DNA from: Streptomyces ureilyticus
GTDB lineage: Bacteria > Actinomycetota > Actinomycetes > Streptomycetales > Streptomycetaceae
DNA: 43,929 nucleotides
NCBI RefSeq assembly: GCF_011045025.1
Contig: NZ_JAAKZX010000068.1
Span: 1-43,929, forward strand
Direction of reading: 5' to 3'
The translations under genes were made by a program, and so were the position numbers. Of this stretch, positions 14,932 through 22,332 are shown one piece after another (position 1 is the stretch's first letter; each line of letters opens with the position of its first letter). The notes under the pieces are model-generated. The model was given only the letters and a program-made list of their open reading frames with translations, was not told the origin of the DNA and did no database searches.

Positions 14932-16154
14932 GCGGTCGTCCTCGTTCCGGCGAGGAAGGAGCGGATGGTGTCGCAGACGCGGTCCAGGTCGTCGGATCCG
15001 AGATCGGGGTGGAAGGGCAGGGCGACGGCGTGTCGGGCCGCCGCCTCGGCGTGAGGGAACTCGCCCTGCCGGTGGCCCAGGTGCGCGAGGGCGGGCTGGT
15101 GGGGCAGGGGCATCGGATAGTAGACCTCGGTGTCGATGCCGTGCCGGGCGAGGTGGTCGACGAGGGCATCCCGGTGCTCGGTCTCGATCAGGTAGACGTA
15201 GTACACGTCGCGGTCGTCCGGTGTTCCAGCGGTGGCCCGCGGCAGGCGGACGATCCCCGGCGCGTCCCGCAGACGGGCGGTGTACGCGTCCGCCAGTTCG
15301 GCCCGACGTGCGATGTTCTCCTCCAGGAGGGACAGCTTGACGAGGAGGACGGCCGCCTGGATGTCGTCCATCTTGCTGTTCGCGCCGGGCAGGGCGCTTT
15401 CGGTGGAGATGGCCGGGAAGTTGTTCAGCGTGCGGCCCGTCCTGCCGTGGTGGCGCAGCGCGGCGACGGTGGCCGCCACCTCCGGGTCGTCGGTGAGCAC
15501 GGCTCCCGCGTCGCCGAGCGCGCCGAGCGTCTTGGAAGGGAAGAAGGACAGGACGCCGCCGACCCCGTGCACGCCCGCGTGCACTCCGTGCCGGCGCATG
15601 CCGATCGCTTCCGCGCTGTCCTCGACGACTGTCAGGCCGTGCTGCCGGGCGACGGCGGTGACGGCCGCCATGTCGGCCATCGTGTGGAACAGATGCACCG
15701 GCATCACGAACCGGCTCCGCGGAGTGACGGCCGCCTTCAGCGCCGCGGGGTCGATCGCGTACGTCTCCGGATCGATGTCGACGAACTGCGGTGTCCCGCC
15801 TGCCAGTACGACGGCCGAGGCGGTGGCGAAGAACGAGTACGCCGGCACCAGGACACCGTCGCCGGGGCGCAGTCCGCAGGCGCGGAGCAGCAACACCAGC
15901 GCGTCTGTGCCGCTGTTGACGCCGATCACATGCCGGGCGCCGGTGTAGTCCGCGAGCGCCGCTTCGAGCTGCCCGACCTGTTTGCCGTGGGAGAACTTGC
16001 CGCTGTGGAAAACGTCATCCAACGCCTTTTCGATGGAAGGCCACAGTCGTTCGAAAGTCGCGGCCTGAGAGAAGAAGGGAATTCGATCGGCCGTTCCCGG
16101 CGCAGTCGGTAATGCATCCCCGGCGCGCGCCGGAATCTGTCCACTGGAAGGCAA
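14928..16154 (-). CDS. DegT/DnrJ/EryC1-type PLP aminotransferase, first gene of left operon
   Basis: The 408-residue enzyme is of the same family as its neighbour. GVNSGTDALVLLLRA (about 78-92), VEDSAEAIG and SFFPSKTLGALGDAG carry the phosphate site, the cofactor Asp and the Schiff-base Lys. The only usable start is a TTG at 16152-16154: an in-frame stop lies at about 16197, no ATG or GTG comes between, and AGGTGA stands four bases upstream of the TTG. Codon 15 is TTA (16110-16112), the rare leucine codon read by the bldA tRNA in Streptomyces. A weak TTG start plus an early TTA suggests tight translational control. Known relatives make amino sugars, scyllo-inosamine or AHBA; no member-specific residue settles which. 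Confidence 0.85.
   Translation of the reverse strand: MPSSGQIPARAGDALPTAPGTADRIPFFSQAATFERLWPSIEKALDDVFHSGKFSHGKQVGQLEAALADYTGARHVIGVNSGTDALVLLLRACGLRPGDGVLVPAYSFFATASAVVLAGGTPQFVDIDPETYAIDPAALKAAVTPRSRFVMPVHLFHTMADMAAVTAVARQHGLTVVEDSAEAIGMRRHGVHAGVHGVGGVLSFFPSKTLGALGDAGAVLTDDPEVAATVAALRHHGRTGRTLNNFPAISTESALPGANSKMDDIQAAVLLVKLSLLEENIARRAELADAYTARLRDAPGIVRLPRATAGTPDDRDVYYVYLIETEHRDALVDHLARHGIDTEVYYPMPLPHQPALAHLGHRQGEFPHAEAAARHAVALPFHPDLGSDDLDRVCDTIRSFLAGTRTTA
16110..16112 (-). other. TTA codon, residue 15 of the leftward aminotransferase
   Basis: This is an in-frame TTA leucine codon in the first gene of the left operon. In Streptomyces it needs the developmentally controlled bldA tRNA. Confidence 0.85.
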
Positions 16155-16378
16155 TCTCTCACCTGTCTCCGTCGTGTCAGCGGAATGCCCACGCTAATCG
16201 GACTTCCGGTCGACGGAGAAAGGAAAGGATCATCTTCACACGTTCTGGGGAATGAGGTACCGGACGTCTTGACCATTTCCGCACGGGGCCCCAACAGTGG
16301 TGCGGCGCCCCGAAGTTGTGCGCGGCGCAGCGAATTGAGCACGCCCGTTTCCTTCCCGTTCCCCTCTTAGGAGGCCCT
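16155..16378. promoter_or_regulatory. Divergent promoter region of the two biosynthetic operons
   Basis: These 224 bases separate the starts of both operons, so both promoters and any shared operator should lie here. The part at 16180-16270 is less GC-rich than the genes. A TTGACC (16270-16275) could be a rightward -35 box, but I see no convincing -10 at the right distance. CGGGGC near 16284 pairs with GCCCCG near 16309 as an inverted repeat. TTAGGAGG at 16368-16374 is the ribosome site of the rightward gene. No known regulator site is recognised. Confidence 0.6.
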
Positions 16379-17452
16379 GTGCTGCAGCCCCTCGTGGTCG
16401 GGCTCGGCCGGTCCGGATCAGGACTGCATCTGAACACGCTCGTCCGTCTGGCCCGGCGGACCGCCGCCACGGGAGATCCGCTTGTCGCCCTGCCCGCGGT
16501 CGGCTGCGACCCCGGCGCCGTCGATCTGCCCCTGCGCATGCCCGGCGAGGTCACGGCCGTCACCACGCTGGAACAGGCCCTGCGGTACGTGGACCCCGCC
16601 ACCGCGGTGGTCCACGTGTGCACACCGCCCCGGCTGCGCTACGACCTCCTCGCGGAGCTGGCCGGACACGGCTTTCGCCGAATGATCGTGGAGAAACCCC
16701 TCGCCGCGTCCATGGACGAACTCGACGCCCTGATCCGGCTGCGTCAGGAGGCCGGGCTCGATCTCGTGACCGTCGCCCACTGGATCACCTCCCGGCTCGC
16801 CGGCCGGTTACGCCGGCTGGTGAGCGGCGGACGGCTCGGCTCCCTGCGCCGTATCACCGTCGACCAGCACAAACCCCGTTTCCTGCGGTCCCTGGCGACC
16901 GACGGGCATCCGTCCGCCCTGGACGTGGAGATCCCCCACTCCCTGGCGCTCGCGCTCGATCTGGCCGGACCGGCCGAACTCCGGGCCGCGCGCTGCTGGG
17001 ACCTGCGCTGCGAGGACCGCGGACTGCCCCGCCTGGGCGGCGCGCACGTCGAACTGGAGCACCGTTCGGGCGTGGAGACGCTGCTGCGCTCCGACCTCGG
17101 CGCACCCGTCCGGCAACGCAGCGTCGTCTGCGAGTTCGAAGGCGGGACGGCCACGGCCCACTTCCCACTCAGCGAGGACGACGACCACGCGCAGTTGGTC
17201 GTCGCCCCCTTCGATCGCGGTACGGCTGCCCCGCCGACCGGAGTCCTCGACGCGGACGGAGTGCCCGGGATCGGACACCACGTCTTCCGGGACGACGCCC
17301 TGACCGACTTCCTGGACGACGCCTACCGCGGCTTCTCCTCCGGCGCCGGGGGCGTCGGGAACTTCCCGCTCGCCTGCGCGACCGCCCGGCTGCTGTGCGC
17401 GGCCCGGGAACACTGCGCCGTCACACCGCGCGCCGGCGCCGGGAGCCGCTGA
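16379..17452 (+). CDS. Gfo/Idh/MocA-type oxidoreductase, first gene of right operon
   Basis: The 357-residue NAD(P)-dependent dehydrogenase has a Rossmann start VVGLGRSGSGLHL (6-18) and the family EKP motif at 105-107 (VEKPLAAS), followed by the alpha/beta substrate domain. The family oxidises or reduces hydroxyls of sugars and inositols. The GTG at 16379 is preceded by TTAGGAGG at 4 bases; the longer frame is not supported. Codon 144 is TTA (16808-16810), again pointing to bldA dependence. The next gene starts two bases after its stop. With the aminotransferases it could form the oxidise-then-transaminate pairs known from kanosamine and inosamine synthesis; that is inference. Confidence 0.82.
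   Translation: MLQPLVVGLGRSGSGLHLNTLVRLARRTAATGDPLVALPAVGCDPGAVDLPLRMPGEVTAVTTLEQALRYVDPATAVVHVCTPPRLRYDLLAELAGHGFRRMIVEKPLAASMDELDALIRLRQEAGLDLVTVAHWITSRLAGRLRRLVSGGRLGSLRRITVDQHKPRFLRSLATDGHPSALDVEIPHSLALALDLAGPAELRAARCWDLRCEDRGLPRLGGAHVELEHRSGVETLLRSDLGAPVRQRSVVCEFEGGTATAHFPLSEDDDHAQLVVAPFDRGTAAPPTGVLDADGVPGIGHHVFRDDALTDFLDDAYRGFSSGAGGVGNFPLACATARLLCAAREHCAVTPRAGAGSR
16808..16810 (+). other. TTA codon, residue 144 of the rightward Gfo/Idh gene
   Basis: In-frame TTA (429 bases, or 143 codons, after the GTG start) in the first gene of the right operon. Confidence 0.85.
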
Positions 17453-17453
17453 C

Positions 17454-18359
17454 ATGTCCCGGCACTGCGCCGCCGGATCCGGCGTCCGAGGGTTCGGGCC
17501 GCTCACCGGCATCGGCGACGAGGCGGCACCCGGCACCGACGGGCAACTGGCAGCGCTGCGAAGGCTTGGCTGGAACGCCATCGAACTGCGCACGGTCGAC
17601 GGCACAGCTCTCGCCGACCTCTCCGCGGCCGCCTTCGGCACGCTGGCCCGGCGGCTCGCGGACGAAGGCGTCGCCGTGACCGCCGTCGCCTCCCGGATCG
17701 GCAACTGGTCCCGTCCCGTCACCGGCGACCTCGGCCAGGACCTGGCGGAACTCGACGTCCTGGCCGAGCACTGCGCCACCCTCGGCTGCCGTCTGGTGCG
17801 GATCATGTCGTACCCCAACGACGGTCTGACGGAGACCGAGTGGGCCGACCGCGTCCTGGCCCGCACCGCCGTCCTGGCGGACCGCGCCGAGCGCGCGGGC
17901 GTGGTGTTGGTGCACGAGAACTGCGCGGGCTGGGCCGGGGAGCGGGCCGACCGCGCGCTACGACTGGTGCGCGCCGTGGAGAGCCCCGCCCTGCGGCTGC
18001 TGTTCGACACCGGCAACGGCGTCCCGTACGGCTACCGCGCCCCGGACATGCTCCGCGACCTCGCCCCGTACGTCGTCCACGTGCACATCAAGGACGCCGT
18101 CCGCACGCCGGACGGCGGCACCGCCTACGCCCTGCCCGGCGAGGGTGAGGCCGGGGTTGTGGAATGCCTTGAGCTGCTGGCCGCCCACGGCTACACCGGA
18201 GCACTGTCCCTCGAACCCCATCTCGCGGTTCGCCCCCACGAGGGGCTGGCCCGGGCCGGTGAGGACGCCGCCGACCTGTTCGTCCGGGCCGGACAGGCTC
18301 TCGTCGGGCTGCTGGGCGCCGGACAGCCGGTCACCGGCCCGCTGGACGGCCCGGTGTGA
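17454..18359 (+). CDS. Sugar isomerase/epimerase-type TIM-barrel protein
   Basis: The 301-residue protein is of the xylose-isomerase-like (AP endonuclease 2) superfamily, which includes IolE, IolI and hydroxypyruvate isomerases. Barrel landmarks are LGWNAIELR (strand with Glu), LVHENCAGW (metal Glu), LLFDTGN (Asp), YVVHVHIKDA (His and Asp/Lys) and GALSLEPH (Glu), so the divalent-metal site looks complete. It probably isomerises, epimerises or dehydrates a keto sugar or keto inositol. It follows the Gfo/Idh gene by one base and overlaps the M20 gene by four. An IolE/IolG-like pairing with the Gfo/Idh enzymes fits cyclitol chemistry, but sugar substrates are equally possible. Confidence 0.8.
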   Translation: MSRHCAAGSGVRGFGPLTGIGDEAAPGTDGQLAALRRLGWNAIELRTVDGTALADLSAAAFGTLARRLADEGVAVTAVASRIGNWSRPVTGDLGQDLAELDVLAEHCATLGCRLVRIMSYPNDGLTETEWADRVLARTAVLADRAERAGVVLVHENCAGWAGERADRALRLVRAVESPALRLLFDTGNGVPYGYRAPDMLRDLAPYVVHVHIKDAVRTPDGGTAYALPGEGEAGVVECLELLAAHGYTGALSLEPHLAVRPHEGLARAGEDAADLFVRAGQALVGLLGAGQPVTGPLDGPV

Positions 18360-19648
18360 GCGACCTCTTCACCGGCCGGCACCGAAAGTTACTGCTGGAC
18401 CTGCTGCGCCTGCCGAGCGTCAACCCCCTGGAGGCCGGCCCGGACGATCCGCCGTCCCGGCTGCCCGAGATCCTCCAGCGGTACGCCACGGCCGCCGCCG
18501 AAGCGGGATTCCGCACCCTCCGCCTCGCCAATCCGCCCGCCGCCTGCCTGGACCGCCCGGGCGTGCCGTCCACGGTCCGCGCCGCCGCCCGCGATCCGCG
18601 CTTCCTCGCGGACCAGCCCAGCCTGCTGCTGCGGCTGGGACCCGAGCGTCCCCGTGCGCACACCGTGATGTTCAACGTCCACCTGGACACCGTCGCCGGG
18701 CACACCCCGCCCGCCTTCGACGGCGTGCGGTTCACCGGCCGTGGCGCGGTCGATGCCAAGGGACCCGCCGTGGCCCTGCTCGCCGGACTGCGGGCCGCCG
18801 CGTCCCACCCCGCCGTCGGACGGGACGTCACCGTGCTGCTCCAGGCCGTCGCCGGGGAGGAAGGCGGCGCCCTGGGCACCTACGGCACCCGCCCGCTGCT
18901 GGAGGACGGGCACCACGGCCGCCTCAACGTCTTCTGCGAGCCGACCGCGCTGCGCGCGCTGCCCCGGGCCACCGCCGCGATGACTGCGCGGATCACCGTC
19001 TCGGGCGAGGACGCCGTGGACGACCATCCGGACGCCGGACACAACGCCACCGTCCTGCTGGGATTCCTGTCCCAGCACCTCGCCGCATGCCTGGACGGGG
19101 CCGTACCCGGTACGCGGGTGTGCGTCGCGGGACTGCACACCGGCCGTACGCACAACCGCGTCCACGGCACCGGCACGCTGCTGATGAACCTGTCGTACCG
19201 CCGCACCGCCGACGGCGACCGCCTGAAGACCGAGGTCACCCGGCACGTCGCCGACGGCCTGCGCCGCTTCACCGAACTCTTCGCCCACACCCGCGAGTTC
19301 GCGCGCACGGCGCGGGACGCGGCACGGATCACCCGGCTCGGCTGGGACAAAGAGGGCCTGCCCGCCCTGGACGACTCCGACCCGTGGGCCGAGGAACTCC
19401 TGGCCCGCGCGGGAGCCCGGCCGGCGGCCGGCGATCCCGGCTTCACATGCGACGCCATCTGGGCGGCCGGTCTGGACGACGCCTTCACCACCGTCCTCGG
19501 GCCCGGCTGTCTCGCCGCCAACCGCGCCCACGCGCCCGGTGAGTACGTCGACCTCGCCGACCTGGAGGAGTTCGCCGGCGTGGTCCGCCGACTCGTCACG
19601 TTCTTCGCCGAAGCGGTGCCGACGGCGTCAGCGCAGCGACCTCCGTAG
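18356..19648 (+). CDS. M20-family metallohydrolase (ArgE/DapE/ACY1 type)
   Basis: The 430-residue di-zinc amidohydrolase has the metal ligands in place: NVHLDTV (His and Asp, about 106-112), GRGAVDAKGP (bridging Asp), AGEEGGALG (catalytic Glu pair) and FCEPT, plus His in the C-terminal part. Relatives remove acyl groups from amines or split small peptides. Here it could deacylate an N-acyl amino intermediate, a common protection and release trick in antibiotic pathways; that is inference. The GTG start overlaps the isomerase stop. Codon 12 is TTA (18389-18391), so translation should depend on bldA in Streptomyces. Confidence 0.85.
   Translation: MSDLFTGRHRKLLLDLLRLPSVNPLEAGPDDPPSRLPEILQRYATAAAEAGFRTLRLANPPAACLDRPGVPSTVRAAARDPRFLADQPSLLLRLGPERPRAHTVMFNVHLDTVAGHTPPAFDGVRFTGRGAVDAKGPAVALLAGLRAAASHPAVGRDVTVLLQAVAGEEGGALGTYGTRPLLEDGHHGRLNVFCEPTALRALPRATAAMTARITVSGEDAVDDHPDAGHNATVLLGFLSQHLAACLDGAVPGTRVCVAGLHTGRTHNRVHGTGTLLMNLSYRRTADGDRLKTEVTRHVADGLRRFTELFAHTREFARTARDAARITRLGWDKEGLPALDDSDPWAEELLARAGARPAAGDPGFTCDAIWAAGLDDAFTTVLGPGCLAANRAHAPGEYVDLADLEEFAGVVRRLVTFFAEAVPTASAQRPP
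18389..18391 (+). other. TTA codon, residue 12 of the M20 hydrolase
   Basis: In-frame TTA near the 5' end of the third gene of the right operon. Confidence 0.88.
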
Positions 19649-19711
19649 AGCACCACACCCCCAACCGAACGACCTACGAAGACAACTGGCCCGCCCTGTA
19701 AGGAATCCCGT

Positions 19712-20839
19712 ATGACGGCACCCACCGCCCCGCGAGCGGCGGTCGAGCGCACAACCGTCCTCGTCGACCACGCGGAGCTGCATGCCTCGCTCACCGGCCT
19801 CTTCACCGGCCACGGCATCCCTGATGCGCGGGCCCGGCTCGCCGCGGACGCGCTGTGTCACGGCGACCTGACCGGGCTCGACTCGCACGGCGTATTCAAC
19901 CTCACCCGGCTCTACCTGCCGTTGCTGGAGTCCGGCCGTTGCGACCCCCGCGCCGAACCAGAGGCCCTCACCGACCTGGGCGCCTGCGTGGTCGTCGACG
20001 CTCGACGCGCTCTGGGCCTGTGGGCCGCGGCCGAGGCCATGGACGACGCCGTGGCACGGGCCGGCCGGCACGGGGTCGGGCTGGTGTCGGTGCGCGGGGG
20101 GACCCACTTCGGGTGCGCCGGCTTCCATGCCGTACGCGCCGCGCACGCCGGGATGATCGGCGTGGTCGCGAGCAACTGCGGCGGTCAGCGCATCGCACGG
20201 CCCCCGGGCGGCGCGGCGGCGATGCTCGGCACCAACCCGCTGAGCGTCGCCGCGCCGGCCCTCGACGGACACCCGTTCCTGCTGGACATGAGCACCACCG
20301 TCGCGCCCACCGGGCGGGTCCGCGTCGCCGCCCGCCGTGGCACCCCGGTGCCCGCCGGCTGGCTGGAGGACGCGGCGGGCGCCCCGGTGACCGACCCGTC
20401 CGCCTTCGACCGCGGCGAGGCCTTCCTGCGCTGGCTGGGCGGCACGGCCGAGACCGGCGTCCACAAGGGCTACGGGCTCGGCATCGCCGTGGAACTGCTG
20501 GCCGCCGTGGTGTCCGGCGCGGCCGTGGGGCCCGCGCCCTCCGCGCTGGAAGGCGACGGCCGACCGCACGGCAGCGACGACGGCATCGGCTTCTTCCTCC
20601 TCGCGATCGCCCCGGAGGTACTGCGCCCCGGGGCGGACGTGGCCGCCGCGACCCGGTCCCTGTTCGGCGCACTCGTCGACTGCCCACCGGTACCCGGCGG
20701 CGAGCCGGTGCGCTATCCGGGCTGGCGAGAGGCGGAACTCGCCGGCGAGCGCCGCCGCCACGGCATCCCCCTGCCTCCGCACCTCCATGCGGAGCTGACC
20801 GCCCTCGGTCTCCTCGGCGGTCCCGGGAGCCCGCGATGA
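19712..20839 (+). CDS. Ldh2/MDH2-type NAD(P)-dependent dehydrogenase
   Basis: The 375-residue protein is of the non-Rossmann malate/L-lactate dehydrogenase family (YlbC, ComC, AllD, DpkA). Family landmarks are GDLTGLDSHGVF (catalytic His region), RGGTHFGCAGFHA, ASNCGG, GTNPLSVAAPA and HKGYGLGIAVELL. Substrates in the family are 2-hydroxy or 2-oxo acids and cyclic imines such as piperideine carboxylate. It is the only right-operon gene not overlapping its predecessor (63-base gap, with TAAGGAAT before the ATG at 19712), so it may have its own ribosome loading. Its end overlaps the next Gfo/Idh gene. It may reduce an alpha-keto acid or imine made by an aminotransferase. Confidence 0.82.
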   Translation: MTAPTAPRAAVERTTVLVDHAELHASLTGLFTGHGIPDARARLAADALCHGDLTGLDSHGVFNLTRLYLPLLESGRCDPRAEPEALTDLGACVVVDARRALGLWAAAEAMDDAVARAGRHGVGLVSVRGGTHFGCAGFHAVRAAHAGMIGVVASNCGGQRIARPPGGAAAMLGTNPLSVAAPALDGHPFLLDMSTTVAPTGRVRVAARRGTPVPAGWLEDAAGAPVTDPSAFDRGEAFLRWLGGTAETGVHKGYGLGIAVELLAAVVSGAAVGPAPSALEGDGRPHGSDDGIGFFLLAIAPEVLRPGADVAAATRSLFGALVDCPPVPGGEPVRYPGWREAELAGERRRHGIPLPPHLHAELTALGLLGGPGSPR

Positions 20840-21786
20840 CCGGGCCCTTGCGGCTCGGCGTCGTAGGTCTCGGCGCCATCTCCCCCTACTACCTGGCCGC
20901 CGCGGAACGGCTGCCCGATTGGCGGCTGACCGCCGTGTGCGACGCCCGCGCCGAGGCCCTGGAGCAGTTCCCCGGCCGGGCGGCACGCTTCAGCGACCAC
21001 CGCACGCTTCTGGACCGGGCACGACCGGACGCCCTCGTCGTGGCCGTGCCCAACGATGTCCACCTGCCCCTGTGCCGTGACGCCCTGTCCGCCGGCGTCC
21101 CTGTCTGTGTCGAGAAGCCCCTCGCCCTGACCGCGGCCGAGGGGTCCTTGCTGGTGGATCTGGCGCGGCGCTACGAAGTCCCGCTGATGACGGCGTTCCA
21201 CCGCCGCTACAACGACGCCGTCCGCGCACTGGCGCGCCGGACGACGGGCCGGGAGATCCGCTCCGTCCGGGTGCGCTATCTGGAGCGCATCGAGGAGCAT
21301 CTCGGCGGCGAGGACTGGTACCTGGACCCGGCCCGCTGCGGCGGCGGCTGTGTGGCGGACAACGGCCCCAACGCCCTCGACCTGGTGCGGCTCCTGCTCG
21401 GTGAACTCGCCGTCACCGGCTGCGAAATCCACCGCGACGGCTCCGGCGTCGACCGTCAAGCGGTGATCCGCCTGCGCGGCCGTATGGGAACCACGGCGTC
21501 GGTCGAGCTGGACTGGTCGTACCCGGGAGAGCGCAAGGACATCGAGGTGGAGCTGGCAGGCGGAGAGGTGCTGCACGCCGACATGCTGGCCGGACACACC
21601 GGCTTCAAGGCGTCGCTGTGGCACGAGTACGAGGCGATCCTCACCGAGTTCGCCGGGCTGGTCCGCCCCGGGGCCCCGGCCGGCCCCGGGGCGCACGGCG
21701 GCCTGGCCGCGCTGGAACTGGCTGAGGCGGCCTACCGCTGTGCCCGGCCCGCGTTGGATGCGACGGCAGCGGAGGCGGACCGGTGA
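20836..21786 (+). CDS. Gfo/Idh/MocA-type oxidoreductase (second copy)
   Basis: The 316-residue NAD(P)-dependent dehydrogenase shows LGVVGLGAISPYYL (GxGxxx at 11-16), VPNDVH at about 71-76, VCVEKPLALT (EKP at 93-95) and FHRRYNDAV with the usual substrate-domain Arg/Asn. It shares family but little sequence with the Gfo/Idh enzyme at 16379, so two different hydroxyl or keto groups are probably handled. Its ATG overlaps the Ldh2 gene stop (ATGA) and its stop overlaps the GTG of the last gene. The long frame upstream (from 19855) is a shadow of the Ldh2 gene. Confidence 0.85.
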   Translation: MTGPLRLGVVGLGAISPYYLAAAERLPDWRLTAVCDARAEALEQFPGRAARFSDHRTLLDRARPDALVVAVPNDVHLPLCRDALSAGVPVCVEKPLALTAAEGSLLVDLARRYEVPLMTAFHRRYNDAVRALARRTTGREIRSVRVRYLERIEEHLGGEDWYLDPARCGGGCVADNGPNALDLVRLLLGELAVTGCEIHRDGSGVDRQAVIRLRGRMGTTASVELDWSYPGERKDIEVELAGGEVLHADMLAGHTGFKASLWHEYEAILTEFAGLVRPGAPAGPGAHGGLAALELAEAAYRCARPALDATAAEADR

Positions 21787-22229
21787 ATTCAGCGGAGGAC
21801 GGCCCTAAGCGCGTGGTGCGTGGATCACTGGTCAAGGTGCTGGTGCACCGCCGCACGGACCGTGGCATGCGGCTGGAGGAGCACGCGGCACGCTGCGTAC
21901 GCCGGGGCGAGGTGCACGAACTGGTCACCACCGACCAGTGGGACCCGCGTCCGGGCGCCCGGATCGACCGGGTGGGTTTCCTGGGCTTCGCCGAGCTGTT
22001 GTGCGGCGGTGTGATCGACCGGGGTGACCTGGTGCGGATCGGGGACACGGCGGTCGGCGCGGTGCTCGGCTTCGACGCCTGCCACCTACCGAACCACTAC
22101 AACATCCTGATCCACGCGGCGCGTCCGGTCAGCGGCCGGGACCTGGGCCTGCGGCCCGAGACCGTCGTCACCTTCGTCCAGGGCCGGGCCGGGGACCACG
22201 GCACGGTTCCCGCGCCGCCCGGTACCTGA
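21783..22229 (+). CDS. Small conserved protein, probably DUF6917
   Basis: The 148-residue soluble protein has no recognised catalytic motif. Notable words are VRGSLVKVLVHRR, RCVRRGEVHELVTT, GFLGFAELLCGG, GDLVRIGDT, VLGFDACHLPNHYNILI and the tail GRDLGLRPETVVTF. The pattern of short beta strands and the FDACHLPNHYNI word look like what I recall as DUF6917; I am not certain. It is the last gene of the right operon, and its GTG overlaps the Gfo/Idh stop, so it belongs to the pathway. The conserved Cys, His and Asn residues leave open an enzyme, chaperone or binding role. Confidence 0.65.
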   Translation: MNSAEDGPKRVVRGSLVKVLVHRRTDRGMRLEEHAARCVRRGEVHELVTTDQWDPRPGARIDRVGFLGFAELLCGGVIDRGDLVRIGDTAVGAVLGFDACHLPNHYNILIHAARPVSGRDLGLRPETVVTFVQGRAGDHGTVPAPPGT

Positions 22230-22238
22230 AGGGCGATC

Positions 22239-22311
22239 CCGGATGGCGCCGACCCGCTGAACGGGCGCCGCCATCCGGTGCCGTGGAACCCGGGTGGTCG
22301 CCCACCCGGGT
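22239..22311. terminator. Tandem hairpins between convergent genes
   Basis: Two strong inverted repeats lie between the right operon (ends 22229) and the leftward EF-hand gene (ends 22333). The first pairs 22239-22248 with 22269-22278 (10 bp, plus CCCG/CGGG inside); the second pairs 22288-22297 with 22302-22311 (10 bp, 4-nt loop). There is no T tract, as is usual in Streptomyces. Together they fit a bidirectional terminator. Confidence 0.65.
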
Positions 22312-22332
22312 CACAGCTGCCGCTGCGGCAGG

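Noticed and set aside
13789..16154. AHBA synthase identity for one of the aminotransferases
   Set aside because: Only family-level motifs are present, and no aminoDAHP, aminoDHQ or kinase genes of the AHBA route are in the window.
18145..19542. 465-residue plus-strand frame over the M20 gene
   Set aside because: It is an Arg/Pro-rich out-of-frame shadow; the M20 frame has all metal ligands.
5188..22229. Assignment to a known aminoglycoside or aminocyclitol antibiotic cluster
   Set aside because: There is no DOI synthase, inositol phosphate synthase, phosphotransferase, glycosyltransferase or resistance gene, so naming a product would be invention.
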